DNA from: Erwinia billingiae Eb661
Lineage (GTDB): Bacteria; Pseudomonadota; Gammaproteobacteria; Enterobacterales; Enterobacteriaceae
Assembly (NCBI RefSeq): GCF_000196615.1
Contig: NC_014305.1
Coordinates: 62,001-126,000, forward strand
Reading direction: 5' to 3'
DNA: 64,000 nucleotides
Numbering within the stretch: position 1 is the first letter of the stretch; each line of letters begins with the position of its first letter. The translations under genes were made by a program, and so were the position numbers. Shown here piece by piece: positions 47,349-55,391 of the stretch. The notes below the pieces were generated by a model that saw nothing but the letters and a program-made list of their open reading frames with translations, searched no databases and was not told the DNA's origin.

Positions 47349-47380
47349 AAGAGAGTATCTCTGGATGGTTATACTCTCTT
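47349..47380 (+). terminator. Hairpin terminator after the amber-interrupted gene
   Basis: A perfect ten-base-pair stem AAGAGAGTAT (47349-47358) / ATACTCTCTT (47371-47380) with a 12-base loop and an AT-rich 3' flank. The position, just after the TGA at 47338, supports transcription through the interrupted gene. Confidence 0.55.
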
Positions 47381-47423
47381 ATTATTACACATGAGTTTTT
47401 ACTCATATGTGTATTTGAGTAAT

Positions 47424-47651
47424 TTACCTGTCATTTGCTTTCAGCCAGCTATCAACCAAGTCCTTTATCACATCAGTAATAGATGTTCCTCGTTTTGCAC
47501 ACGCCGCTTTGAAGCGGATATGTGTTTCTTCATCAAAGTTAACGTTGACTCTCTTTTGCTTTCCCGTGGGTGTGCTATTGACGACTTTTTCAAGATCTCG
47601 ATGCTCACCGAAACTCATTGTTTTTGATGTGGTTTGCTTAGTTAGTGCCAT
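47424..47651 (-). CDS. parG: Partition protein ParG (ribbon-helix-helix)
   Basis: A 75-residue protein closely resembling ParG of plasmid TP228: a flexible basic N-terminal tail (about 1-32), then KRVNVNFDEETHIRFKAACA and GTSITDVIKDLVDSWL forming the ribbon-helix-helix. It binds ACTC-type boxes at the centromere and operator and stimulates the ATPase ParF. It follows parF after 38 bases on the same strand. Confidence 0.93.
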   Translation of the reverse strand: MALTKQTTSKTMSFGEHRDLEKVVNSTPTGKQKRVNVNFDEETHIRFKAACAKRGTSITDVIKDLVDSWLKANDR

Positions 47652-47689
47652 ACATAACCTCTAATATGCTGAAATGAGTATATGAGTTT

Positions 47690-48310
47690 TTACTCAAATG
47701 ATTCGATTATTTCTCGCGTCAGAATGGCTATCTCGCCCTTTGCTGCTCCATCGTTGGTATCGAAAACGCTCTCCCCCTCCATGACGGATTTAACGTAACT
47801 TTGGCGTTGTGTGATCGCAGTTTTAAACGGCTTAATACCCGTCTGAGCAATGCTATCTTTCAGGACATTAAGCATGGTGGCTTGTTCGATTTTCCGTGTG
47901 ATGAGGAATCGAGCTTCTACCGGACGATTATAAGCCTGGGCTTCCAGTACCGTGACGACAGAACCGGCAGCGGAAAAATCCAAAGGGCTGGGTGTTACCG
48001 GGATGATAATAAGATCGCTGACCATCACCGCTGCGGAAGTAATAACTGACAGAGAACCGGCTCCATCAATAATCACAAAGTCATATTCAGCCAGATCTTT
48101 TCTTACCTGGTAAACGTCTTTCTCTGATGCTGCGGTGTAAACATCGAATGCTGCTTTCTCTGCTTTATTCCAGTTAGTGAGGCTCATCTGTGGGTCTGTA
48201 TCTACAACTGCAATTTTTTTTCCCGAACTGGCAAGGCAGCTACTGACGTTGATCGCCGCAGTCGTTTTACCAGACCCCCCTTTGGGGTTGAGGAACGCGA
48301 TAATTTTCAT
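47690..48310 (-). CDS. parF: Partition ATPase ParF
   Basis: A 206-residue type Ib ParA, the exact length of TP228 ParF. The deviant Walker A is KGGSGKTTA (residues 10-18). The next motifs are 'VVDTDPQMSLTNW', 'DFVIIDGAGSLSV' and 'IPVTPSPLDFSAAG'. Unlike the parA at 40644-41852, it lacks an N-terminal DNA-binding domain. ATP-driven polymerisation moves plasmid copies apart. Together with parG it is the second complete partition module of the window. Confidence 0.94.
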   Translation of the reverse strand: MKIIAFLNPKGGSGKTTAAINVSSCLASSGKKIAVVDTDPQMSLTNWNKAEKAAFDVYTAASEKDVYQVRKDLAEYDFVIIDGAGSLSVITSAAVMVSDLIIIPVTPSPLDFSAAGSVVTVLEAQAYNRPVEARFLITRKIEQATMLNVLKDSIAQTGIKPFKTAITQRQSYVKSVMEGESVFDTNDGAAKGEIAILTREIIESFE

Positions 48311-48332
48311 GTTTAACCTTATTTGTGTGTTT

Positions 48333-48407
48333 ACTCATTTGAGTTTAATTATACACAAAAACACAAATGAGTAAATGTGTTTGTTGTGTGTAAATGAGTA
48401 TAAGAGT
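48333..48407. promoter_or_regulatory. Putative parH centromere/operator with ACTC boxes
   Basis: Upstream of parF, ACTC or its complement GAGT occurs at 48333, 48341, 48369, 48396 and 48404 in AT-rich DNA. TP228 ParG recognises degenerate ACTC repeats in both its operator and the parH centromere. This segment is the natural candidate, with more such boxes between parF and parG and after parG (near 47392-47420). Confidence 0.6.
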
Positions 48408-48838
48408 TTTTTGAATGTTAGAACTGGCGGGAATTTTGGTTTAAGCCTCTATCAGGAAATTAAAGCCAACCTCCATCGTATTCATTCCTGCCCTGATTGG
48501 TCGCATCATTGGTTAGCGTCATATCATCGACCACGCAGTTACGTATCTCAGCGGTGCGGTATATTTCGTCAAAAAGTTCGTCAATCTGCTCTTTCAAATC
48601 GGCTTCATCGCTATACTTTAATAGTACCGAAAACTATGTTGTAAACGGTGTATTGTTGAAAATCGCAGCGCTGGACATTTATTTTGAGTATGTTGCTTAT
48701 GCCCTGCTGACCCGGGGGGCGGGTAATAAGGTAGGGAAGTGGCAGGATAACTAAACAGAAGCACCGGGATCTCCTAAGTTAGTTAATAAAATATAGTTCA
48801 CCTCAATAATAAGGTCTGGAACCAAAGATAGCCAGAAC
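48408..48838. other. Intergenic stretch with a possible gene fragment
   Basis: No complete gene. On the minus strand an open frame ending at 48460 reads YSDEADLKEQIDELFDEIYR and onward, with coding-like composition, but it has no start codon and is preceded by a stop near 48645. It may be the tail of a decayed gene of unknown kind. Confidence 0.35.
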
Positions 48839-50113
48839 CTATCGCAACTTGGCCACAGGAATATCACTCCAGCGCGTAGTCCATGCAGGTGAAAGCATTT
48901 CCCGTTTCATTTGCCAGTCCTGCTGTGTTCCCTGGCCTGCGAACCACAGCTTACCCAGCCCGGAACCGTTGACCTTGTCCAGCACGGACAACAGTTCTGC
49001 GCTCTGAGGGCGTGGCGGCCGCTCGTCGAATAACGTCAGCTGAGCCAGAGCGCCAGAGCTGAAGTCGCCGAGCATCACTCCTGCCTTTGCATAACGGTGG
49101 CCATCACGCCAGATATGGTCAAGACTTTTCATTGCAACCGAGATGATGTCTCGGGTGTCCTGCGTGGCCACCGTCAGCTTTTCGCCGGCAACGTTACCGT
49201 AGTACGGTTCTCCGGGAGAAAAGGGCGACGTCTTGATGAAAGCCGAAACGTGCCGGCAGTACTGCCCCTCCTGACGGAGCTTTTCCGCCGCGCGTTCGGC
49301 ATGTTTACAGATGGCCTGCCTGAGACCTTCAAGCGTGGTGACGCGCTCACCGAAACTCCGGCTGCAGACAATCTGCTGCTTTGCCGGTGGGGCTTCTTCC
49401 AGGGCAATACAGGATTCACCTTTAAGCTCACGGACGGTTCTTTCAAGCACCACGCTGAAGTTTTTGCGGATGAAGGCGGGGTTGCTGCGTGCCAGATCGA
49501 GCGCGGAGACGATACCCATCGCGTTGAGCTGTTTACTCAGCCGCCGGCCGACGCCCCAGACCTCTTCCACGGGCTGTCGCGACAGAAGCTTTTCAGTCCG
49601 GACCGGATTGTCCCTTGTCAGTGCGAGTACCCCCCCAAACTGTGGCCACTCCTTGCTCGCCCACTGTGCTGATTTTGCGAGTGTTTTGGTCAGCCCCATC
49701 CCGACGCCCACCGTCAGACCGGTAACGGCCTTCACCCTTTCGCGAACGCGGCGTCCGTAGTGTTCAAAGGGTTCAGAGTTGTCTATGCCGCTGATATCCA
49801 GAAACGACTCGTCAATCGAGTAGATTTCCGTGGCGGGCGCCATCTCCTCCAGTACAGTCGACACCCTGACAGACATGTCGTGGTACAGAGAATAATTACT
49901 GGAGAACACGTTAAGCCGCACCGGAAACTGCCGTGACCTTATCTGGAACCAGGGTTCCCCCATTTTTATGCCGAGGCGCTTAGACTCTGCGGACCTTGCG
50001 ATTACGCAGCCGTCGTTGTTCGATAATACGATGACGGGGACATCCCTGAGCTCAGGGCGGAATACCTTCTCGCAGGAGGCATAAAAACTGTTGACGTCGA
50101 CCAGGGCAAACAT
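48839..50113 (-). CDS. umuC: DNA polymerase V catalytic subunit UmuC (plasmid-borne)
   Basis: A 424-residue Y-family polymerase. The palm begins FALVDVNSFYASCE (first catalytic Asp). 'YSIDESFLD' supplies the second Asp-Glu pair (about 100-105). 'GVGMGLTKTLAKSAQ', 'VWGVGRRLSKQL' and the clamp-binding motif QLTLFDE near residue 369 follow. It copies past DNA lesions as UmuD'2C and causes SOS mutagenesis. It starts three bases after the umuD stop, in the usual umuDC order. Confidence 0.95.
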   Translation of the reverse strand: MFALVDVNSFYASCEKVFRPELRDVPVIVLSNNDGCVIARSAESKRLGIKMGEPWFQIRSRQFPVRLNVFSSNYSLYHDMSVRVSTVLEEMAPATEIYSIDESFLDISGIDNSEPFEHYGRRVRERVKAVTGLTVGVGMGLTKTLAKSAQWASKEWPQFGGVLALTRDNPVRTEKLLSRQPVEEVWGVGRRLSKQLNAMGIVSALDLARSNPAFIRKNFSVVLERTVRELKGESCIALEEAPPAKQQIVCSRSFGERVTTLEGLRQAICKHAERAAEKLRQEGQYCRHVSAFIKTSPFSPGEPYYGNVAGEKLTVATQDTRDIISVAMKSLDHIWRDGHRYAKAGVMLGDFSSGALAQLTLFDERPPRPQSAELLSVLDKVNGSGLGKLWFAGQGTQQDWQMKREMLSPAWTTRWSDIPVAKLR

Positions 50114-50116
50114 GCT

Positions 50117-50545
50117 TCAGCTCCGCGTAGCGTGCAGGAACCAGGTCACCACGCCGAAGATTTCCAGCGCGTCGGGGTCCGGGTAGATAGTCGGGAAAGC
50201 CGGATTCATGGGCTGCAGTGCGAGTCGTGGGCGCAGCTGCAGCACCTTAACGGTGAACTCACCATCCACTGCGGCAATAACGATATCCCCGTGCGACGGC
50301 TTTTCTGACTTATCGACAACCATCAGGTCCCCGTCCTTAATACCGGCATCGGTCATGCTGTTACCGGAGGCCCTGACAAAGTAGGTGGCGGCCCGGTGGC
50401 GGATGCAGAGCTCGTTCAGGTCAAGCGCGGCTTCGACATAATCTGCGGCAGGGGAAGGAAAGCCTGCCGCACACCGGTCGGAAAAAAGCGGCAGCAGGAT
50501 ACGCTCCGGCATGGAAGAAGGCGTGTGGAGATTTAAAAGAGGCAT
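50117..50545 (-). CDS. umuD: UmuD-type mutagenesis protein
   Basis: A 142-residue LexA-like self-cleaving protein. The cleavage site is CAAGFPSP (Ala27-Gly28, where E. coli has Cys-Gly). The Ser-Lys dyad is Ser63 (SGNSM) and Lys100 ([10 protein letters not shown]), offset by exactly three from E. coli UmuD (Ser60, Lys97). Cleavage, helped by RecA filaments, yields the UmuD' form that joins UmuC. The start is set at MPLLNL. The longer upstream frame reads through the LexA box and is rejected. A LexA box lies 19 bases before the start. Confidence 0.95.
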   Translation of the reverse strand: MPLLNLHTPSSMPERILLPLFSDRCAAGFPSPAADYVEAALDLNELCIRHRAATYFVRASGNSMTDAGIKDGDLMVVDKSEKPSHGDIVIAAVDGEFTVKVLQLRPRLALQPMNPAFPTIYPDPDALEIFGVVTWFLHATRS

Positions 50546-50563
50546 TGTTGAATCCTGACTATG

Positions 50564-50579
50564 CTGTATATATAACCAG
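50564..50579 (-). promoter_or_regulatory. LexA (SOS) box of umuDC
   Basis: CTGTATATATAACCAG fits the CTG-N10-CAG LexA consensus and lies just upstream of umuD. It indicates SOS control of umuDC. Confidence 0.9.
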
Positions 50580-50662
50580 TATAAATAAAGCTGCCTTTTT
50601 GTCACGGCCCTTTACATAATGCCGGCAAGAACAATGACCGTATCAGTTCAGGAGAAACGACC

Positions 50663-50875
50663 ATGCTGTCCGCCATACGAAAACGTCTTTCTGCCGTGCC
50701 GCCCGCGCGGCGCAAGAGCTGGGGAGAGTGGTGCATGCTGGCAAGCGCACTGTGCATCGTTCCGCTGCTGGTCATGCATGACCTGAGCATCGGGGTAAAG
50801 GCGGTACTCCAGCTGCTGTGGGTGATTATTCTGGCCGCGGGGTTCTGGCTGGCCGGCAGCGTCAAAAAGCGCTGA
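50663..50875 (+). CDS. Small membrane protein
   Basis: A 70-residue protein with a basic N-terminus (MLSAIRKRLSAVPPARRKSW), two hydrophobic segments (about 24-39 and 46-64) and a basic tail (VKKR). It follows AGGAGA at good spacing. It is divergent from umuDC. Function is unknown, but the layout of two short membrane helices is typical of small inner-membrane proteins found near umuDC on plasmids. It could share SOS control through the LexA box about 100 bases away, which is only a possibility. Confidence 0.65.
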   Translation: MLSAIRKRLSAVPPARRKSWGEWCMLASALCIVPLLVMHDLSIGVKAVLQLLWVIILAAGFWLAGSVKKR

Positions 50876-51164
50876 TAAAGGTGTGTCCGTGAGCATCGTG
50901 TGTCAGGGGAATATGCAAGGTGATGGTGCCGTTCCGCTTCCTCGCGCAGTCTGTTCGTTCCTCGCGCTGCTGCGGTACGCCTCAGACGGCCGCTGCGGCG
51001 AGCGGTGGGGGTGGGTGCAGACCGGTATTTTTGTGAGCCGGTAACCCTGTTTCCCGTTAATCATCCGGAGGCGGGGAACGCCAGTCGGAATATTTCCGCC
51101 GGCGGGCCGCGCCTGCCCGTCCGGCAGGACGACCCTGCATCCTGACTCCTGTTGTAAGAGGCGC

Positions 51165-51362
51165 CTAACTTTCTGCACGGCCGGGGGCATGCACAACGCG
51201 GTAAAGGGTGAGGTGCTCCCCGTTCTCCGCGGTATCGTAGTACACCTCCGCCTCGCGTATCTCATGGCTGCCGGCTTCCACCAGGTCAGCCATTTCGCGC
51301 AGGCTGGCGGCGAGGCATTTCGGTGCGGCGTGGATAAAAACGGGGGGTTTAGCGGTTCCCAT
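51165..51362 (-). CDS. Small conserved plasmid protein
   Basis: A 65-residue soluble protein starting MGTAKPPVFIHAAPK after a good AAAAGGAGAA ribosome site; a longer frame from 51401 lacks one. It contains LREMADLVEAGSHEIREAEVYY and HLTLYRVVHAPG. I do not know its function. Divergent from the next gene. Confidence 0.6.
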   Translation of the reverse strand: MGTAKPPVFIHAAPKCLAASLREMADLVEAGSHEIREAEVYYDTAENGEHLTLYRVVHAPGRAES

Positions 51363-51543
51363 AGAAATTCTCCTTTTAGAATGGTTTCTAGGGTAAACCA
51401 TTCCGGTCGGGTAGGTAATGTGATTACTCCTGGTATCGGCCCGCCTGCACCGTACTTTAGTCGCATTCCCGGGCTCAGCTTAAGCTGGCATAATCCTTGC
51501 TGCCGGGCCCACTCCGCCGTCCCGCATTATCTGAGGCATCAGC

Positions 51544-51909
51544 ATGAATGACTGGTTTGTTGTTTTTGAGGTTCACTCGCGCGGTGAAATCATCCGTTAT
51601 GAGGTGCTGCTGATGGCTGAAAACGCGGGCGTGGCCATGCTTGGTGTGGCGCTGATGGGGCGCACGTGGTGGCCTGACTGCCTGAAGGAAGATGGCGCCC
51701 ACTGGCACTGGGGCAGGGGGGACGTTTACCTGCACACTCTGTGGCAGGTTGACGACACCGTCTGCGCGATGCCGTCGGACTTTCGTTTCGTCGATCGCCA
51801 GACGGCGGCCGTCACCCCGGAAGGGGTGGTGGTGTATGATGAATGGGATGAACGCTGGGAAACGCTGTTTCGCTGGCGCTGGCAGGAAGGCCTTAACCTT
51901 CAGCGGTAA
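51544..51909 (+). CDS. Conserved plasmid protein of unknown function
   Basis: A 121-residue acidic protein rich in Trp, beginning MNDWFVVFEVHSRGEIIRYEVLL and ending FRWRWQEGLNLQR. GC-rich coding matches the leading-region genes. No motif is recognised and no transmembrane segment is seen. A weak ribosome-like GAGGCATCAGC precedes the start. Confidence 0.6.
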   Translation: MNDWFVVFEVHSRGEIIRYEVLLMAENAGVAMLGVALMGRTWWPDCLKEDGAHWHWGRGDVYLHTLWQVDDTVCAMPSDFRFVDRQTAAVTPEGVVVYDEWDERWETLFRWRWQEGLNLQR

Positions 51910-52124
51910 GTCCGGTTTACCGGGCGTGATATGCATTTTAACTGACTACCTGTTTACCGTTTCTCTGCTGTACCCGCAATGCCATGACGCAGGCGCACCG
52001 CCGGTGGCTTGCGGTTATCCTGACATATCTTTCAGTTCATAAGTCCGCCTTTGCCAGCTTCCAGCATGGATTCTGTTCACGACAAAAACACTCAAAATCT
52101 GTGTCGTATAGTTCCGCTAAGTGC

Positions 52125-53346
52125 TGTGAGTTCAACCGATGGATGCAACACATTGGTTAAAACGCTCTGCGGGTGATTCATAGTCTAACGTTTTTCTCGG
52201 CCTCTCGTTGAGCTGTCTGGCAACACTGTTTAGTCTTTGCTGGCTGTGAACTGATAAGTCAGTTCCTTTTGGAAAATACTGTCTGAGCAATCTGTTCGTA
52301 TTTTCATTTGAGCCGCGTTGCCAGGGAGATTGAGGATCACAGAAATAAACCTGGATGTCTGTGGCTACAGTAAACCGGTTGTGGCTGGTCATTTCAGACC
52401 CCCGATCCCATGTTAGTGTTTTATAAAGCTCAACGGGTAATTCCCGGGCTTGTTTGATGAGTGCAGATATAACCGTTATGGTCTTGTTGTCTCTGATTTT
52501 AGCCAGCATAACAAAGCGGGAATGGCGTTCTACGAGAGTGACAATATAGGAGTTTTTAGAGCCCTGGATCAGATCGCCTTCCCAGTGACCTGGTATGGCT
52601 CTGTCTGCGGCTTCAGGTGGCCTTTCTCTGATAGTTATCGCATCCGGGATTGACCCTAATCCTTTCCCTTTAAGCGATGACGTTCTGGATCTACGCACAA
52701 CTCTTCCGCTTCTGAGGCATTGCTGTAGTTCTTTTTTTAATGCTCCCCGGGTTTGTATAAAAAGCGTTTTATAAATCGTTTCGTGTGACACATGCATTTC
52801 CTGATTATCCGGATAACAGCGTTTCAGCCAACCGGCGATTTGTTCCGGCGACCAGTCCTGATGCATCTTTTCTGCAATGAGTTTACACAATGTGGGGCTT
52901 TCAATTAGCTTGCAAGGTTTTGGTCTCAGAGCACTTTCCCACGCAGCTGTATCTGCTTTTGCTGCACGGTATTGTTTTGCACCTCCATGCCTCTTGATCT
53001 CGCGGCTAATCGTTGAGGGGGCTCTTGATAATTTGTCAGCGATATCCCTGATGCTACGTCTTGCTACCAATCCTCTGGATATCTCCTCTCTTTCATCAAG
53101 CGAAAGCGCTAACCGGTGCCGCTTTCGAACAGGAGGACGATACCCACCAGTCTGGTGGATAGTCGGCATAACAGAAGAGTGATATCTGTCGAACATTCTG
53201 GCGATATCATGCAGGGAATCACCTTGCTTATATCTGTCCCAGATAATCGCCTTTTGTTCTGGCGTGTAGTGAATGCGAGTTCTTCGTTTCATGGCAACGT
53301 CCCCCCTTCTTTAAGGATAGCGTTGCATCGATCCGTAGAACTCACA
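52125..53346 (-). mobile_element. IS30-family insertion sequence (copy 2)
   Basis: A 1222-bp element with the same inverted-repeat ends (TGTGAGTTC...) as copy 1, flanked by the two-base repeat GC (52123-52124 and 53347-53348). The target duplication differs from copy 1 (CC), so the two inserted independently. Both have the same orientation. Confidence 0.92.
52132..53292 (-). CDS. IS30-family transposase (copy 2)
   Basis: A 386-residue intact transposase, MKRRTRIHYTPEQKAIIWDRY onward, with the same helix-turn-helix and DDE segments as the copy at 29001-30161. It differs from that copy at scattered residues (for example APSTISREIK versus REIQ). Both copies keep the second catalytic Asp segment (LTWDRG). 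Confidence 0.93.
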   Translation of the reverse strand: MKRRTRIHYTPEQKAIIWDRYKQGDSLHDIARMFDRYHSSVMPTIHQTGGYRPPVRKRHRLALSLDEREEISRGLVARRSIRDIADKLSRAPSTISREIKRHGGAKQYRAAKADTAAWESALRPKPCKLIESPTLCKLIAEKMHQDWSPEQIAGWLKRCYPDNQEMHVSHETIYKTLFIQTRGALKKELQQCLRSGRVVRRSRTSSLKGKGLGSIPDAITIRERPPEAADRAIPGHWEGDLIQGSKNSYIVTLVERHSRFVMLAKIRDNKTITVISALIKQARELPVELYKTLTWDRGSEMTSHNRFTVATDIQVYFCDPQSPWQRGSNENTNRLLRQYFPKGTDLSVHSQQRLNSVARQLNERPRKTLDYESPAERFNQCVASIG

Positions 53347-53396
53347 GCCAGCAGCGGACATTCAACAGCTCTTATATAGTAACTTGACGCACGATT

Positions 53397-53693
53397 TCAG
53401 CGGTTTTCTTGTCGCAGTTGGTCGTGCTGATCGAGTTCATAATCGATAAACGCACCGATCATAGCCCGGTAGACCTTTTCGATAATCACTGTGGGAAGTC
53501 CTGCTTCATTCGCCTGTTTACTTACCTTATCGATTACCTGCTGGACGCGGTCTGGAGCACGCACGGCTGAATGGTCACTTTTGAAAGCTGCGGCAGCTTT
53601 AACACACTGGCTACGTTGCGCGATCATTTTAACCAGTTCACTGTCAATCTGATCGATACGGTTCCTAACATCCTCAATTGACGAAAAATTCAT
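53397..53693 (-). CDS. Chorismate mutase/isochorismate lyase-like protein (AroQ fold)
   Basis: A 98-residue all-helical protein. The first helix 'VRNRIDQIDSELVKMIAQRSQCVKAAAAFK' and the PDRVQQVIDKV and 'VYRAMIGAFIDYELDQ' helices match small AroQ-type chorismate mutases. The FK...(S)AVRAPDRV loop is closer to PchB-like isochorismate-pyruvate lyases, which can do both reactions. No aromatic amino-acid or salicylate genes flank it, so the role is open. It is adjacent to the IS30 element. Confidence 0.75.
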   Translation of the reverse strand: MNFSSIEDVRNRIDQIDSELVKMIAQRSQCVKAAAAFKSDHSAVRAPDRVQQVIDKVSKQANEAGLPTVIIEKVYRAMIGAFIDYELDQHDQLRQENR

Positions 53694-53979
53694 TTCAATC
53701 CACCTGACTAGTACATGAGTATGGCAGATTACATAAATCTACGATTTAAAACAGTTTTAAATTTGTAAAATCTGACTGAAAGAACGATAAACCAAAGAAT
53801 TCAATCAAGAATATGTGGTTGTTGAGAGTGCGATAAAAGAGATAGGGCGAATGTCCGTTTCTCGCTCATAGCAGACCTGACTCGCGCGTCCACTTAGTGC
53901 CAGTAATGGACTAAGTGCATTTTAGATGGGCGCGCAAATTGATGTTATGTTCATTTCGCCCGTTTGGCGGGGACGGATC

Positions 53980-54004
53980 AAAAAAGGCCGCCACATGGGC
54001 GACC
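53980..54004 (-). terminator. Rho-independent terminator of the DUF1471 gene
   Basis: Stem GGCCGCC (53986-53992) / GGCGACC (53998-54004), with one G-T pair, followed by six T on the minus strand, 30 bases after the gene's stop. Confidence 0.65.
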
Positions 54005-54034
54005 TCTTCCGGCAATTCTTTTTGCTACCATCCG

Positions 54035-54244
54035 TTATTTGTACAGTTCAGCGGTCATGTACACGCGGTTATTGCTGTTCACGCTGGTAATTTTGTACTG
54101 GTCGCCGTGCTGCTGTGCCTGTGCGGCGATCTGGGCTTCAGCGGCGTCAAGAGTTGATGCACATGCGGACACGCTCTGGGCGAAGCTACCGAAAGAAATC
54201 AGGGACAGGGCGGAAACTGCAACTAAAGTTTTGATTGATTTCAT
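54035..54244 (-). CDS. DUF1471 (YdgH/BhsA/McbA) periplasmic protein
   Basis: A 69-residue exported protein. The signal peptide is MKSIKTLVAVSALSLISFGSFA (about 1-22). The mature domain shows the DUF1471 pattern, STLDAAEAQIAAQAQQHGDQ, YKITSVNSNN and VYMTAELYK. Members such as BhsA and McbA affect stress resistance, biofilm formation and outer-membrane properties. Paralogues are usually numerous in enterobacterial chromosomes, so a plasmid copy is not surprising. A good AAGGAA ribosome site and a terminator support the gene. Confidence 0.9.
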   Translation of the reverse strand: MKSIKTLVAVSALSLISFGSFAQSVSACASTLDAAEAQIAAQAQQHGDQYKITSVNSNNRVYMTAELYK

Positions 54245-54627
54245 GGCTAAATTCCTTCTGAATTTTTAAGTTATGGAGGCTTTCCGCCTTCGATGAGAAG
54301 AATATTAATCCTGAAGGGCTTTAGGAGATAGCGGGTTGTTTTGCTGTTATCTGTCAAAAAATATGAACAAGCGTTGGGCGGTTGGCAGCGGTGAAGATTC
54401 GGATGTTATGTTTAATATGCAGAACTACTCAATCATCATGATTTTAATGTCTGCTTATCGCTCAAAGCGGACCAGTCACATCAGCATGTCTGTTTCGTGC
54501 TAGCGGCAGAAATTGGTTGAGAAATGCTTGTTATTCATAACCATATAGGTATTGTAAAGCAGTTCAAAATTCGAAAGGCAGGTGATAAATCTCCAGAGCT
54601 TTCACCTATTTAGAATAAGGATTCGAT

Positions 54628-55227
54628 ATGTACAAGCGCTGTTCTTCTCTACTTTTAGTTTCAATGATGGCTGTCCCTCTGGCCCAGGGTGCTAACCTGC
54701 GTGCTGCTGATGTAACCAAATTTGATATTGCCGGCGTAAAAACAGGCATGGATTATGGTGAGTCCGTAAAGGCCATCACTGAGCACTTTCATGTGCCAGC
54801 ATCATCGCTCGACGTTGATAAATACCCAGCTGTAAATGTGGTAACAGGCGATAAGCAGCCACAGTATGTTGCTTACGAAAAAGATGGCGTCAAGCTGCTT
54901 GTGCACTTTGAAGGCCGTGTTCCACCAGATCCAAACCATGCGCTGGTTGTGTCCCAGATTTCTTACGAGCTGCCCTACTCCACTGAGAATAAAAATGCCA
55001 TGGCCACTGCCGCCGTTAAAAAATACGGTGTCCAGTCAAACGCGCCTTACACACCGATGGTCTGGTGCAATACTCCCGGTAAGATGGCAACAATGGCATG
55101 CGGCCCCAGTCCAGAGCAACCGGTTCTGAAATTATCAGGCACGTCCCTGGCATTGAATGATCCCTCATGGACGAATGCGCGTATTAAATTGATAAACAGC
55201 AAGCAAGCCCGCCCACCCGGCTTCTGA
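54628..55227 (+). CDS. Exported protein of unknown function
   Basis: A 199-residue protein with a signal peptide (about 1-21, ending AQG) and a mature domain with two Cys residues (VWCNTP and MACGPSP) that could form a disulfide. I do not recognise the family. An AAGGATTCGAT ribosome site precedes the start. It lies between the DUF1471 and AraC genes, with no obvious operon partner. Confidence 0.7.
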   Translation: MYKRCSSLLLVSMMAVPLAQGANLRAADVTKFDIAGVKTGMDYGESVKAITEHFHVPASSLDVDKYPAVNVVTGDKQPQYVAYEKDGVKLLVHFEGRVPPDPNHALVVSQISYELPYSTENKNAMATAAVKKYGVQSNAPYTPMVWCNTPGKMATMACGPSPEQPVLKLSGTSLALNDPSWTNARIKLINSKQARPPGF

Positions 55228-55391
55228 ACGTGGTCGAGGCCACCAGATCACGAGGGCTGCAACAGCAGCACTGTGCCAATAGCGGACATAAAAGAAATTG
55301 CGATATTTGAGTGGTGAAAAGCCGTTTCCGCTCAGTTTTTAATGTTGAGAGCGGCCTCCTACAGTGAATCCAGCAAATGCTAAAGGAACAT

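Noticed and set aside
50546..50605. N-terminal extension of UmuD
   Set aside because: It would be translated through the LexA box and promoter, and the family start is at MPLLNL.
28994..53346. Composite transposon bounded by the two IS30 copies
   Set aside because: Each IS has its own different two-base target repeat and the copies have diverged, so they did not move together as a unit.
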